From: JANNUT01 sp046331425 | GTDB taxonomy: Bacteria > Acidobacteriota > Polarisedimenticolia > J045 | Reading direction: 5' to 3' | NCBI GenBank assembly: GCA_046331425.1 | Contig: JAXLQU010000008.1 | Coordinates: 91,041-155,040 of the forward strand | Length of the DNA stretch: 64,000 nucleotides | The notes under the pieces: generated by a model | Told to the model about the DNA's origin: nothing | Database searches by the model: none | The model's input: the letters and a program-made list of their open reading frames with translations, nothing else | Made by a program: the position numbers and the translations under genes | Shown: positions 8,228-16,606 of the stretch, piece after piece | How positions within the stretch are numbered: position 1 is the stretch's first letter | Layout of the letters: every line of letters begins with the position of its first letter

Positions 8228-8706
8228 CGACGACGCTTCGGATCGCGGGGGGCCATCAGCACCCGATGAAAAGCCAGCGCCAAACCGGTGTTGGCCAACA
8301 CCGCCAGACCCCAAAACAGCATCGAGGGCACCGCTCCCAACGGACGATCGAACAGCGCTCGCAACCCGACTTGCAAACCCCAATCGGCGAGCGTCGCGCA
8401 CGCCACCGCGGCTGCCGCTGGGAGCATCCCCATCAGGTCCATGCGCTGCGCCAACAACGACACGAGGTAGGCCACGACAAGGTGCGTGAACGTGTGCTCG
8501 CCGTACCAGGTCGAGTTCCAGCCGTCTTGCAAAGCACCGGTGATCAATCCAACCGTCAAGGCCAGCGACGGTCTACCCGGCAAGGCACCCAGCACCGCCA
8601 CCACCAGCAACGGATCGACGACCAGCGCGATCCCCTCCCATCGCCCCGCCAGAATGTGCAACCCGAAGGCGACGGCGCTGGAGAGCAGCAGCGTGACCAG
8701 GTTCAT
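8224..8706 (-). CDS. mreD: Rod shape-determining membrane protein MreD
   Basis: A 160-residue hydrophobic protein with about five membrane segments, standing in the canonical MreD position between mreC and mrdA. The sequence (GRPSLALTVGLITGALQDGWNS and a C-terminal LFDRPLGAVPSMLFWGLA) matches the general MreD pattern, which is poorly conserved between phyla. MreD is a membrane partner of MreC in the elongasome. Both ends overlap neighbours by 4 nt (ATGA), so translation is probably coupled. The call relies on context as much as on sequence. Confidence 0.85.
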   Translation of the reverse strand: MNLVTLLLSSAVAFGLHILAGRWEGIALVVDPLLVVAVLGALPGRPSLALTVGLITGALQDGWNSTWYGEHTFTHLVVAYLVSLLAQRMDLMGMLPAAAAVACATLADWGLQVGLRALFDRPLGAVPSMLFWGLAVLANTGLALAFHRVLMAPRDPKRRR

Positions 8707-9530
8707 GGCGTGCTCCCGAGTGGTGGCGGAACCAACAACAACTCTTCGACCGACACCGGATCGACGGCGGGCTCCACCCCGATCGTCCAGGTCAACAGAT
8801 CATCCTCGGCAAGATCGCGTACGAAGCCGACCAGAAGTCCCGGTGGAAACGCTCCATCCAATCCCGATGTGACCAGCGGATCGCCGACTGCCACCTGCGT
8901 GTCGCGCGGCACGAACATCAGCCGCGTCATTTGCGCCGGTCCTTTGTTGCCACCGCGCAGCACCCCGGTGTAGCGGTCGAGTTGATGACGCACGCCCACG
9001 CCCGACTCGGGGTCAAGCAGCGTCATCACCCCGGCACTGCCGCCGGCAACCTCGGTGACGCGCCCGACGAGCATTCCTCGATAGACCGCGACCCAACCAC
9101 GCGTCACGCCGTCACTCAGACCGCGATCGACCATCAGCCCGCGCTGCAGCGGTCCTGTATTGAGCAACGAGATCACACGTGCGACCCGACCTTTCGGGAA
9201 GGCTTGTGGGCTGCGCAGTTCCAACATCTCGCGCAGACGCATGTTCTCTTGATAGATCTCGGCGTAGCGGGCGTGTTCTGTGCCGAGTTGATCGAGCTGT
9301 TCGCGCAGTTTTTGGTTTTCGTCGCGCACCGAACGCAGATTGACATAGTTGTCCCAGACGCCCTGTGCGCCGCCGGCCGCTTTCAGAACGCCTTCGGCCA
9401 CAGGGCCCGTGGCATTGCGCAGCGTGCTGCCGAGCGCCGACTCGGTTCCCTTCCGCACTTGCGACGCCATCAGCGCCAACAGACCCAGCGCTAAGACGAG
9501 AAACGTGATGTGTGTCGCTTTTTCTGTCAT
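8703..9530 (-). CDS. mreC: Rod shape-determining protein MreC
   Basis: A 275-residue bitopic protein. An N-terminal membrane anchor (residues 5-24, ATHITFLVLALGLLALMASQ) is followed by a coiled coil near residues 60-105 (LRSVRDENQKLREQLDQLG...ENMRLREML). The two beta-barrel periplasmic domains include RVISLLNTGPLQRGLMVDRG and GVTRGWVAV. MreC scaffolds PBP2 and RodA in the periplasm. The C-terminus lacks the long Pro/Gln tail of some homologues. It follows mreB by ~100 nt that include a perfect hairpin, and it overlaps mreD by 4 nt. Confidence 0.93.
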   Translation of the reverse strand: MTEKATHITFLVLALGLLALMASQVRKGTESALGSTLRNATGPVAEGVLKAAGGAQGVWDNYVNLRSVRDENQKLREQLDQLGTEHARYAEIYQENMRLREMLELRSPQAFPKGRVARVISLLNTGPLQRGLMVDRGLSDGVTRGWVAVYRGMLVGRVTEVAGGSAGVMTLLDPESGVGVRHQLDRYTGVLRGGNKGPAQMTRLMFVPRDTQVAVGDPLVTSGLDGAFPPGLLVGFVRDLAEDDLLTWTIGVEPAVDPVSVEELLLVPPPLGSTP

Positions 9531-9580
9531 GGCGTGAGTCGGTGACGACCGATGCCTCGTTGTGCCCAGGCTGGTTCAGG

Positions 9581-9622
9581 CTCGGGAACTGTGACGGGCG
9601 GGCGTCCGCATCAGTTCCCGAG
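9581..9622. other. Perfect inverted repeat in the mreB-mreC gap
   Basis: An 11-nt arm (CTCGGGAACTG, 9581-9591) has an exact reverse complement at 9612-9622 with a 20-nt GC-rich loop. In the mRNA it would form a hairpin just downstream of mreB, upstream of mreC. It could attenuate transcription or stabilise the mreB message. There is no T run, so an intrinsic terminator is not strongly supported. Confidence 0.45.
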
Positions 9623-9633
9623 ATGCGATTGTT

Positions 9634-10665
9634 TCAATCAATAGCCACTTTCCGCAGCAGGTCGAAGTCGACCAGCATGCGGCCGATGCCGAGCGCCACG
9701 GAGTGCAGCGGCTCTTCGGCCAGACTCACCGGCAGACCGGTTTCCTCGCGCAATCGCTTGTCGAGGTTCTTCAGCAGCGATCCGCCGCCTGCCAGGATGA
9801 TGCCGCGATCGCCGATGTCGGCCGAGAGTTCGGGAGGGATCTGTTCGAGCGCAACGCGCGTTGCATCGACGATGACTTGAACCGTCTCGGACAGCGCCTC
9901 GCGAATTTCTTCGTCGGAAACCGTCAGCGTCTTGGGAATTCCCTCGACCAGATCGCGGCCGCGGATTTCCATGCTCAGCTCTTCATCCAGCGGGAAGGCC
10001 GAACCCAACCGCATCTTGATTTCTTCAGCGGTGCGCTCGCCGACCAACAGATTGTGCTTCTTCTTGATGTACCCGATGATCGCTTCATCCATCTCGTTGC
10101 CGGCCACTCGCACCGACCGCGAGTACACGATACCGGCCATCGAGATCACCGCGATGTCGGTGGTGCCGCCGCCGATGTCGATGATCATGTTGCCGGTCGG
10201 TTCGGTGATCGGGAGTCCGGCGCCGATCGCGGCCATCATCGCCTGCTCCACCAAGAAGACTTCGGTCGCCTTGGCTCGGTATGCCGAATCGCGCACGGCA
10301 CGCTTCTCGACCTGCGTGATTTCGCCCGGTACACCGATCACGATCCTCGGCCGCACGCCTGCTCGGCGCTTGTGCGCGCGCTGAATGAAATACTCCAACA
10401 TTTTCTCGGTGTGCTCGAAGTCGGCGATGACACCGTCCTTCATTGGACGGATAGCGACGATCGTACCCGGCGTACGCCCGAGCATGTCCTTGGCGTCGCG
10501 TCCGACCGCTTCGACCTTGCCCGTCTTTTGGTTGACGGCCACGATCGACGGTTCGTTCACGACGATTCCTTTGCCGCGCGCGAAGACGATGGTGTTGGCC
10601 GTGCCGAGATCGATGGCGAGGTCGTTCGAGAAGAGCGACAAAACGGAGCGAGGCCAGAATGCCAA
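9634..10665 (-). CDS. mreB: Actin-like cell-shape protein MreB
   Basis: A 343-residue MreB, the cytoplasmic actin homologue that orients the elongasome. Actin-fold motifs are intact: phosphate-1 FSNDLAIDLGTANTIVF, phosphate-2 IIDIGGGTTDIAVIS, the AIRPMKDGVIADF block, GVPGEITQVEKRAV and the adenosine motif GIILAGGGSLL. Similarity to family N-termini begins around FSNDLAIDLG. I chose TTG 10665 because GGGAGG lies 7 bases upstream; a TTG at 10671 sits almost on the Shine-Dalgarno, and 10680 precedes it. The gene is downstream of a diguanylate cyclase on the same strand, with a 142-nt gap that could hold its own promoter. Confidence 0.96.
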   Translation of the reverse strand: MAFWPRSVLSLFSNDLAIDLGTANTIVFARGKGIVVNEPSIVAVNQKTGKVEAVGRDAKDMLGRTPGTIVAIRPMKDGVIADFEHTEKMLEYFIQRAHKRRAGVRPRIVIGVPGEITQVEKRAVRDSAYRAKATEVFLVEQAMMAAIGAGLPITEPTGNMIIDIGGGTTDIAVISMAGIVYSRSVRVAGNEMDEAIIGYIKKKHNLLVGERTAEEIKMRLGSAFPLDEELSMEIRGRDLVEGIPKTLTVSDEEIREALSETVQVIVDATRVALEQIPPELSADIGDRGIILAGGGSLLKNLDKRLREETGLPVSLAEEPLHSVALGIGRMLVDFDLLRKVAID

Positions 10666-10678
10666 CGCCAATCCTCCC
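10663..10678 (-). promoter_or_regulatory. Ribosome-binding site and TTG start of mreB
   Basis: On the minus strand GGGAGG (10678-10673) is followed by seven bases and TTG 10665-10663. No ATG is available between the Shine-Dalgarno and the conserved MreB N-terminus, so a TTG start is implied for this essential gene. Confidence 0.6.
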
Positions 10679-10807
10679 AAAAACTAGAGTTGTGCCGATC
10701 GATAGTGTCGTGCACCACAACTACGGCCCGGCTTCGAAACAAATGCTAATCGCTGCCATCCAGCGGGACAAGATGAAACCGGGGTATTTCGGGCGGTTCC
10801 GACCGGA

Positions 10808-12256
10808 TCAACTCGGCTGGAGTATTTCTTCCAGTACTTCAGTTGCGGCCAGGACCCCGTTCTTGCCTTGATCCTTGACCCGATACATCGCCGCGTCGGC
10901 GGCGGCGAGCAGTGCTTCGGCGGTGCGTCCATGATCGGGCCAGACCGCGACCCCGATGCTGGCCGAGATATTGATCTGGACCCCGGTCCCCTCGAGATAG
11001 GGGCCCTCCTCCACGCGCTGGCAGAGTCGCTCGGCCATCGCCATGGCGCCCTCGAGCCCCGTTTCGGGAAGCACGATCGCGAATTCGTCACCACCCCAGC
11101 GAGCGACGACATCGACCTCGCGCACGTTGCGTCGCAAGATCTCGCCCACCTCGATCAGCGTGCGTGAACCGAACATGTGGCCGTTGACGTCGTTGACCGC
11201 CTTGAAGCCGTCGAGGTCGATGAACAACAGCGCCACCGGGCGATGAAATCGGTCTGCTCGTTTGGTCTCGCGGCGCAGGTAGTTTTCCATGAAGCGAGCG
11301 TTGTACAGATGCGTCAGATCGTCGGTGACGGTGCGCTCTTCCAAGCGGCGAAACAGCAGGGCGTTGTCGAGTGCGATCGCCGCCGGATCGAGCAGGGCAC
11401 GAAGCAGCCCCTGTTCGCGCCAGCGCAGCGCTCCGCCGGCCGGGTCGGCAAGTTCGACCACCCCGATCACTCGACCGCGGGATACCAACGGCATCACCAA
11501 GAGCGATGCGGGCAATGTTCCCGGCCATTCCAGTTCGCGATCGATGCGCGTTTCTTCGTGCAAGTTCTCGATGTGGAGGATCTGGCGGTGCCGCGCCACC
11601 CAGCCGGCCAAGCCTCGGTCGAGGGGGAGCGCATCGGTCGGTCTGGCTTGACCCGCACCCGGTTCCTTGCGCAGATCCAACCGCAGCACTCCAGCCACTT
11701 CGTCGATGCGATAGAGCCGCCACTGGGTCGCGCCGACCAACGCCGCCGCGCGCTCCATGATGAAGCGCGCCACCATCCCGGGGTCGAGCAGAGCGCCGGC
11801 CGCTTGAATCGTGTCGGACATCAGCGCGAGTCGCTGCTCGAGCGCTTCCACGCGCCGGTCCGATCGCCGCGTTCCCGATTCGGCGCGCTCACGACCGCGC
11901 GCCAACTCGATCACGGTGGTCAACAACGAGGGCTGCAGGGGCGATGGGATCACGCCATCGATCAGATCTCCCCAGGCTTCGCGGCGGGCCTCCAAGTTGG
12001 CGCTCGGACCGGTCACCAAGCGCGGCGCGCGGCGCCACGCACCGCGCAACTGTGCGATCGCGTGCGCGGTGGCGGGCGTGGGTTGCGCGGCATCGAAGAT
12101 CAGAAGGCGAGGGGCGCGGCGTTCAGCGCGCAAGGCGCGGGGTAGCGAGGCGAAGCGACGGATGGCGTCGGCGTCATCGCTGCGTCGGCGCTTGGGTGAA
12201 GCACCGCCGATCACGACGGCGAGCGGTGCGGCCCGACGAGGCGAATCAGAAGACAT
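10808..12256 (-). CDS. Diguanylate cyclase with degenerate receiver-like, GAF and GGDEF domains
   Basis: A 482-residue cytoplasmic protein. Residues ~1-110 look like a degenerate receiver-type domain (LLIFDAAQPTPATAHAIAQL) without an obvious phospho-Asp pocket. Residues ~140-300 form a GAF domain (PLDRGLAGWVARHRQILHI, PLVSRGRVIGVVELAD). Residues ~315-480 form a GGDEF domain with an intact active site, ARWGGDEFAIVLPE (near residue 390). An inhibitory-site RxxD (REVD) sits five residues upstream, so it should make cyclic di-GMP and be product-inhibited. It overlaps the upstream FecR-like gene by 11 nt and precedes mreB. This arrangement suggests co-expression with the elongasome genes, although the 142-nt gap allows separate control. 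Confidence 0.9.
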   Translation of the reverse strand: MSSDSPRRAAPLAVVIGGASPKRRRSDDADAIRRFASLPRALRAERRAPRLLIFDAAQPTPATAHAIAQLRGAWRRAPRLVTGPSANLEARREAWGDLIDGVIPSPLQPSLLTTVIELARGRERAESGTRRSDRRVEALEQRLALMSDTIQAAGALLDPGMVARFIMERAAALVGATQWRLYRIDEVAGVLRLDLRKEPGAGQARPTDALPLDRGLAGWVARHRQILHIENLHEETRIDRELEWPGTLPASLLVMPLVSRGRVIGVVELADPAGGALRWREQGLLRALLDPAAIALDNALLFRRLEERTVTDDLTHLYNARFMENYLRRETKRADRFHRPVALLFIDLDGFKAVNDVNGHMFGSRTLIEVGEILRRNVREVDVVARWGGDEFAIVLPETGLEGAMAMAERLCQRVEEGPYLEGTGVQINISASIGVAVWPDHGRTAEALLAAADAAMYRVKDQGKNGVLAATEVLEEILQPS

Positions 12257-13691
12257 CGACTTGTGCGTGCGTCAGCTTACGCGTTTCGTTGCCGGCGGCG
12301 TCCTGTGCCAACAACTGGATCTTGTTGAGGCCGTCTTCGCGCAGCTTCACGACCCAGGTGAACTTGCCGCTGTCGCCCACATCGACCCGCTCACCATCGA
12401 TCCAAACCAGCGCGCCGGGCTCTGTGTTGCCGCTCACGATCGCGTTGGTTCCAACCACGAGAACCTCGGTGACCTGCAACGGTGGCGGGGTTCGATCGTC
12501 GAGATCGCGGTACTCGGTTCCGAGGATTCGGAACTTGCGGCTCTCCGACCAGCGACCGGCGCGCCCGTCGTGATCGATCGAAGCGAGGCGCCAGAAGTAC
12601 ATCCCTGGCAGCAATTCGGGGAGATCGGCTTGCGTCCCGCCGAGTTGGAGATCGACTTGAACGGGGCTGAAGTTGCCACTGGTGGAAACCTGCAATCGAT
12701 AGCGATCGGCGCGACTCTCCGGCGCCCAAACCAGGGTGAGTTTGGATTCGGACGGGGCTGCGAACGATTTCTGATCGGGGGGCGAGGTCAGGCGGGGCGG
12801 GTCGACCAACTGAACCTTGTCGATGATTCGCCCCTCGGCGACAGTGACTTGCGTGCTCTCGGGGACCTCGACCTCGCGACCGCCGGTCTGCATCGCGACG
12901 CTGCCGCTGTAGGTCGTGATCTCCGATCGCCCACTGTCCTTGGCTCGGCTGACCTGGAAATCGGCCGCCTTGCGAGATTTGAAGGACGCTTCATCGGTGG
13001 AGACTTCATGCACCGACGTCATCCCCTCGTTTTCGGTGGTCGATGCATTGAGCGATCCCCAGGCGAGGCGCTCTTTCACGCGTTGCTCGCGACTGGATGT
13101 ATCGCGGAACAGCTCGCGAATCTCGAGCATGCTGCTGCCGGCCACCGTGACCCGTGTGCCGTCGAAGTACACGACCTCGGCCGTGGAATCGGCGGCGGTA
13201 CGGATTTGGTCTCCGGCCCGGAGCACGGTCTTGTCCGAGATCGGTTCCCAGACGAACTGACCGGCCCGTTTCAGGTGAGCCTCGCCGGAGACTCGGGCCA
13301 GGCGGGCGCCGGTCTCGGTTTCGGCGGCGTCGGGGGCGGTGGCACTGGCAGCCCGTTTTTCCGCCTCGTGGGCGTCCTCGACCGAACGGCCGAATTCCTG
13401 CGACTCGAGCTCGCGCTGCGCTCTTTCCAGCGAGACCCGCGCGAGTTTCAGGTCGGGAGCTTGGGGTGCCCGGGCTGTGGCGTCGGCAACCGCGCGTTCT
13501 GCATCGGCGACAGCCTGCCGGGCCTGATCGCGGATATCGGTGTCACGGCCGTGGCTGTACCACCAGTACACGCCCCACCCGATCGCCCCGAGCGCGATCC
13601 CGCCCAGCAGGACGAGCGTCCTGGTCTGGACATAGATCCATTCCACGACCACGGCCTGTCGTTGCCGAGACGGTATTTCTTTGGTCGCCAT
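12246..13691 (-). CDS. FecR-domain periplasmic protein with membrane anchor
   Basis: A 481-residue protein. One membrane helix lies near residues 25-45 (LVLLGGIALGAIGWGVYWWY), then an Ala/Glu-rich coiled-coil-like stretch (residues ~50-120). Next comes a FecR-type beta domain: LRAGDQIRTAADSTAEVVYFDGTRVTVAG, with TTYSGSVAMQ. The C-terminal half contains a fibronectin-like segment (LVWAPESRADRYRLQVSTSG) and a terminal immunoglobulin-like repeat (GNTEPGALVWIDGERV...LLAQDAAGNE). The layout is a periplasmic FecR/surface-adhesion type rather than the classical iron sigma regulator; no sigma factor is adjacent. ATG 13691 is preferred over 13715 for its hydrophilic-then-helix start. It overlaps the diguanylate cyclase by 11 nt. 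Confidence 0.8.
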   Translation of the reverse strand: MATKEIPSRQRQAVVVEWIYVQTRTLVLLGGIALGAIGWGVYWWYSHGRDTDIRDQARQAVADAERAVADATARAPQAPDLKLARVSLERAQRELESQEFGRSVEDAHEAEKRAASATAPDAAETETGARLARVSGEAHLKRAGQFVWEPISDKTVLRAGDQIRTAADSTAEVVYFDGTRVTVAGSSMLEIRELFRDTSSREQRVKERLAWGSLNASTTENEGMTSVHEVSTDEASFKSRKAADFQVSRAKDSGRSEITTYSGSVAMQTGGREVEVPESTQVTVAEGRIIDKVQLVDPPRLTSPPDQKSFAAPSESKLTLVWAPESRADRYRLQVSTSGNFSPVQVDLQLGGTQADLPELLPGMYFWRLASIDHDGRAGRWSESRKFRILGTEYRDLDDRTPPPLQVTEVLVVGTNAIVSGNTEPGALVWIDGERVDVGDSGKFTWVVKLREDGLNKIQLLAQDAAGNETRKLTHAQVDVF

Positions 13692-13791
13692 GCGTCTCTC
13701 AGGGCCGCAGGACATCCCGGTGGGCCCCGGGAGTCCGCGCCTTTTCGCTCACCGCTAACTTGGTTCCCCACCCCCACCCCGACAACCCCGT

Positions 13792-13891
13792 TAAATCGGG
13801 GACGGTCGACCTAAAGCGCTCCTCGAGACTGGTAAGCTCCCAGGGAGTTACCGGGCCCTGCGGCCGCTTTAGGTAGACCGTCCCCGATTTA
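13792..13891. repeat. Large inverted repeat (REP/MITE-like) in a divergent promoter region
   Basis: Two 27-nt arms, 13792-13818 and 13865-13891, are reverse complements with one mismatch. Both outer ends carry TAAATCGGGGACGGTC. The 46-nt centre has a second, imperfect palindrome (around GGTAAGCTCCC / GGGAGTTACC). It sits between the divergent fecR-like and ppiD-like genes. Size and structure fit a REP/BIME or miniature transposon-like element; no transposase is visible in the window. It could also act as a structured leader or terminator. Confidence 0.7.
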
Positions 13892-13979
13892 GATTTCTTG
13901 ATCGGACAACCTCGTTCGGCTAGCCTCCCGGTTTCCGCGTACATGGTTGCGCTGCGCTTTTCTCGAGGGAGACGGTCCC

Positions 13980-15899
13980 GTGCTGGCGTTTTTTCGTAAA
14001 TCGATGCCTTTCCTCAAGCCGATCTTGCTGTTGGTGGTAGTCACCTTCGTGTTGTTCTTCGGGGTCAGTTGGTGGAGCAAGGACTCCGGGCAGGGTGCAC
14101 CGACCGACGACTTCGCGGCCAAGGTCCGCGGGTCCAATCTGACGATGCGACAGTTCATGGACGAGGCTCGACGCCTCGATGAACAGTACCGCCGGATGTT
14201 CGGCGAGAGGTATGCCGACCTCCGCAAGCAGATCGGCGTCGAACGCCAAGCCATCGAGAACTTGGTGCAACAAGAGTTGGTGCTGCAAGACGCGCGACGC
14301 CTGGGACTGACCGTCTCCAGCGATGAACTCAACGCCGCGGTCTACAACATGCAGGTATTCCAGCGCGACGGTCGATTCGCCGGCAAGCAGGTCTACGAGC
14401 AGATCCTGCGTTCCAACGGTCAGCGCCCGGAACAGTTTGAAGCCGGACTCGAACAGAGCCTGGTGATCAGCAAGTGGCAGCAGCTGCTGGGAGCGTCCGT
14501 CCTGGTCGCAAAGAGTGACGTCGAAGCGGAGTATCGCCGCCGTCATGAAAAAGCCAACTTCGAGTACATCGCGCTGCCGCTCGATCGGTTCGAGAAGGAA
14601 GATGCAGCGCCTGCAGACTCTGAATTGAAGGCCTACTTCGACCAAAATCAGGCGCGCTACAAAGAGGGCGAAGGGCGTCGCGCACTTTACGCACTGTTCG
14701 ACGACAAGGCGGTGGAGAAGCGAGTACAGCTCACCGACGCCGAAGTCCAAGCCTATTACGACACCAACAAAGCGAGCTTCGAGATCCCCGAACAGCGACG
14801 CGCGCGCCACGTACTCATCAAGGTCGATGCCGATGCGCCCGCCGACAAGGTCGAAGCGGCCAAGGCCCAAGCCCAGGACATTTCAGTGCGCGCCAAAGGG
14901 GGCGAAGACTTCGCCAAGCTCGCGGCTCAATACTCCGACGACACCAGCAGCAAGGTGCGCGGCGGCGATCTGGGCTTCTTTCCGCGCGGTCAGATGGTTC
15001 CCGAGTTCGACGAGGCGACATTCTCGCTGCCGCCTGGACAGATCTCGGCCCCCATTCGCACGCAGTTCGGTTTCCACGTAATCAAGGTAGAAGAATCGCG
15101 CCCGGCGGGAGCGCAACCGCTCGACGCGGTGCGCAAGCAGATCGAAGGACAACTGAAGTTCCAGCGCTTGAAGGACGTGGCCGGCCAAATGGCGCAAGAG
15201 TTCATTGGCAAGCTCAAGGCCGGCGTCGATTTCAAGACCGCGGCGCAGCAAATGAACATCGAGTTGCAGGACACGGGCGTGGTCACGCGTAGCAGCGCTG
15301 TCCCAGGCCTCGGCCCGGTGCCGGCCTTGATCGAGTCGATCTTCACGCTCGAAAAAGGAAAGTACGGCGAGGCTGTCACACTCCCCCGCGGCCAAGCTGT
15401 CGCACAACTGCAGGATGTGATCGCCGATTACATGCCCCCCTTCGATATGCGACGTGAGCGCGTACGCGCCGACTATCTGCGCGAGCGGTCGCGTGATCGC
15501 GCCAAGGCCGAGTTGGCCAAGGCGGTCGCCGGCGGCAACCTCGAGGCGGCAGCCAAATCGCTGAAGCTCGAGGTGCGCAAGGCTCCGGCGTTCACGCGCG
15601 GCCAAGACCTTCAAGATGTGGGGTACGACGCCAAGCTGGAAGAGGCGCTGTTCGAGGCGGGTGCGGGACGGCTCACAGCGCCCCTGGATGGCCCGCGCGC
15701 TGTGGTCGTGGCGCGCATGATCTCGCGCGAGTCGGCCGACATGAGCAAACTCGCGACCGAGGAAGCGACGATCCGCGAAACGTTGAAAGCGCCGCGAATG
15801 CAGCGCTTGCTGCAAGAGCGAGTTCAGGCGCTGCGCAAGGAATCGGAGAGTGCCATCTGGATCAATCCAGTGCTACAGCAGGCCGCGGCGCAAGGTTGA
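13980..15899 (+). CDS. PpiD/SurA-like periplasmic peptidyl-prolyl isomerase
   Basis: A 639-residue PpiD-like protein. A short N-terminus and one membrane helix (PILLLVVVTFVLFFGVSWW) anchor it with the rest in the periplasm. A SurA_N-like chaperone region follows (residues ~45-200: VERQAIENLVQQELVLQDARRLGL, VYNMQVFQRDGRF). Then comes a single parvulin domain (residues ~265-365: RRARHVLIKVD, FAKLAAQYSDD, GGDLGFFPRGQMVPEFDEA, FGFHVIKVEE), then a C-terminal segment typical of PpiD. The start is GTG 13980, which has GAGGGAGA 7 nt upstream; the alternative at 13947 lacks this. Role: folding of outer-membrane and exported proteins. The TTG start of the next gene overlaps its stop. Confidence 0.88.
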   Translation: MLAFFRKSMPFLKPILLLVVVTFVLFFGVSWWSKDSGQGAPTDDFAAKVRGSNLTMRQFMDEARRLDEQYRRMFGERYADLRKQIGVERQAIENLVQQELVLQDARRLGLTVSSDELNAAVYNMQVFQRDGRFAGKQVYEQILRSNGQRPEQFEAGLEQSLVISKWQQLLGASVLVAKSDVEAEYRRRHEKANFEYIALPLDRFEKEDAAPADSELKAYFDQNQARYKEGEGRRALYALFDDKAVEKRVQLTDAEVQAYYDTNKASFEIPEQRRARHVLIKVDADAPADKVEAAKAQAQDISVRAKGGEDFAKLAAQYSDDTSSKVRGGDLGFFPRGQMVPEFDEATFSLPPGQISAPIRTQFGFHVIKVEESRPAGAQPLDAVRKQIEGQLKFQRLKDVAGQMAQEFIGKLKAGVDFKTAAQQMNIELQDTGVVTRSSAVPGLGPVPALIESIFTLEKGKYGEAVTLPRGQAVAQLQDVIADYMPPFDMRRERVRADYLRERSRDRAKAELAKAVAGGNLEAAAKSLKLEVRKAPAFTRGQDLQDVGYDAKLEEALFEAGAGRLTAPLDGPRAVVVARMISRESADMSKLATEEATIRETLKAPRMQRLLQERVQALRKESESAIWINPVLQQAAAQG

Positions 15900-16456
15900 C
15901 CTCGGCATCACCCGTTTCTCCGGCCGCGGAAGCTCGCTCCTACAGCGATGTCCGCGGCCGATTCGTCGATGGGGACATGCTCTGTTTTCGTGGCCGCGGC
16001 GTCGTCAGCATGGCGATCCGCCGCCTGACCAAGAGCCAGTACTCGCATGTCGGCCTGGTCTACACATACGAAGGTCGTGTCTACAGTCTGGAAGCGACCG
16101 GGGCCGGTGTGCGGCTCGCGTTGATGTCCGAGTTGGTGAAGCGTTATCACGGCGGGATCGACTATTTCCAGATCGAGGGCCTTACGCCCGAGCAGCGACG
16201 CACCGCAATCTCGTTCGGCTTTCAGCAGTTGGGTAAGGCGTACAGTCATCGCGGGATAATCCGCTTCTTCCGTTTCTTGCTGGCCGGCAATCGCGAGCGC
16301 AAGCGCAGCCGCGGCTCGTGGTTTTGCTCCGAGATCGTGGCGGAGGCGTATCGACTTGCCGGTTCCGATCTGCACCGCCGAAGCTCTGCCTACACCTCGC
16401 CTGGCGATCTCGCCGCCTCGCCCCGGGTGCAGTTCGCGTTTCGCATCAAATCGTAG
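15896..16456 (+). CDS. YiiX/permuted NlpC-P60-like amidase family protein
   Basis: A 186-residue protein resembling permuted papain-like (YiiX/NlpC-P60-type) hydrolases. The His motif precedes the Cys motif, as expected for the permuted fold: GDMLCFRGRGVVSMAIRR, QYSHVGLVYTYEGRVYSLEA and later GSWFCSEIVAEAYRLAG. The His of QYSHVGL and the Cys of WFCSE are the probable catalytic pair. There is no clear signal peptide. The start is uncertain. TTG 15896 overlaps the preceding stop by 4 nt, favouring coupling; ATG 15977, just before the conserved region, would give a protein of 159 residues. The substrate (peptidoglycan, lipid or thioester) cannot be told from sequence. Confidence 0.75.
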   Translation: MTSASPVSPAAEARSYSDVRGRFVDGDMLCFRGRGVVSMAIRRLTKSQYSHVGLVYTYEGRVYSLEATGAGVRLALMSELVKRYHGGIDYFQIEGLTPEQRRTAISFGFQQLGKAYSHRGIIRFFRFLLAGNRERKRSRGSWFCSEIVAEAYRLAGSDLHRRSSAYTSPGDLAASPRVQFAFRIKS

Positions 16457-16554
16457 TCAGCCAGTGCCGGCCTCGATGCACGGCCTTGCTTGCCGGCGGT
16501 CTGCCGCCGATCGCCGCCGCCTGTAAATAGTTCTTTCAAACGAAACATCCAGGA

Positions 16555-16601
16555 TTGCCCGCGCATCGTACCTCTGGCTAGAGTGTGGCTATTCCCAGGA
16601 G
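16555..16601 (+). promoter_or_regulatory. Candidate promoter and Shine-Dalgarno for the arsenosugar pair
   Basis: TTGCCC (16555-16560), an 18-nt spacer and TAGAGT (16579-16584) give a moderate sigma70-type match. AGGAG at 16597-16601 sits five bases before ATG 16607. The match is suggestive only. Confidence 0.35.
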
Positions 16602-16606
16602 TGGCG

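Noticed and set aside
11811..13814. 667-codon plus-strand open frame
   Set aside because: Antisense to the GGDEF and FecR-like genes with no recognisable domain or start site.
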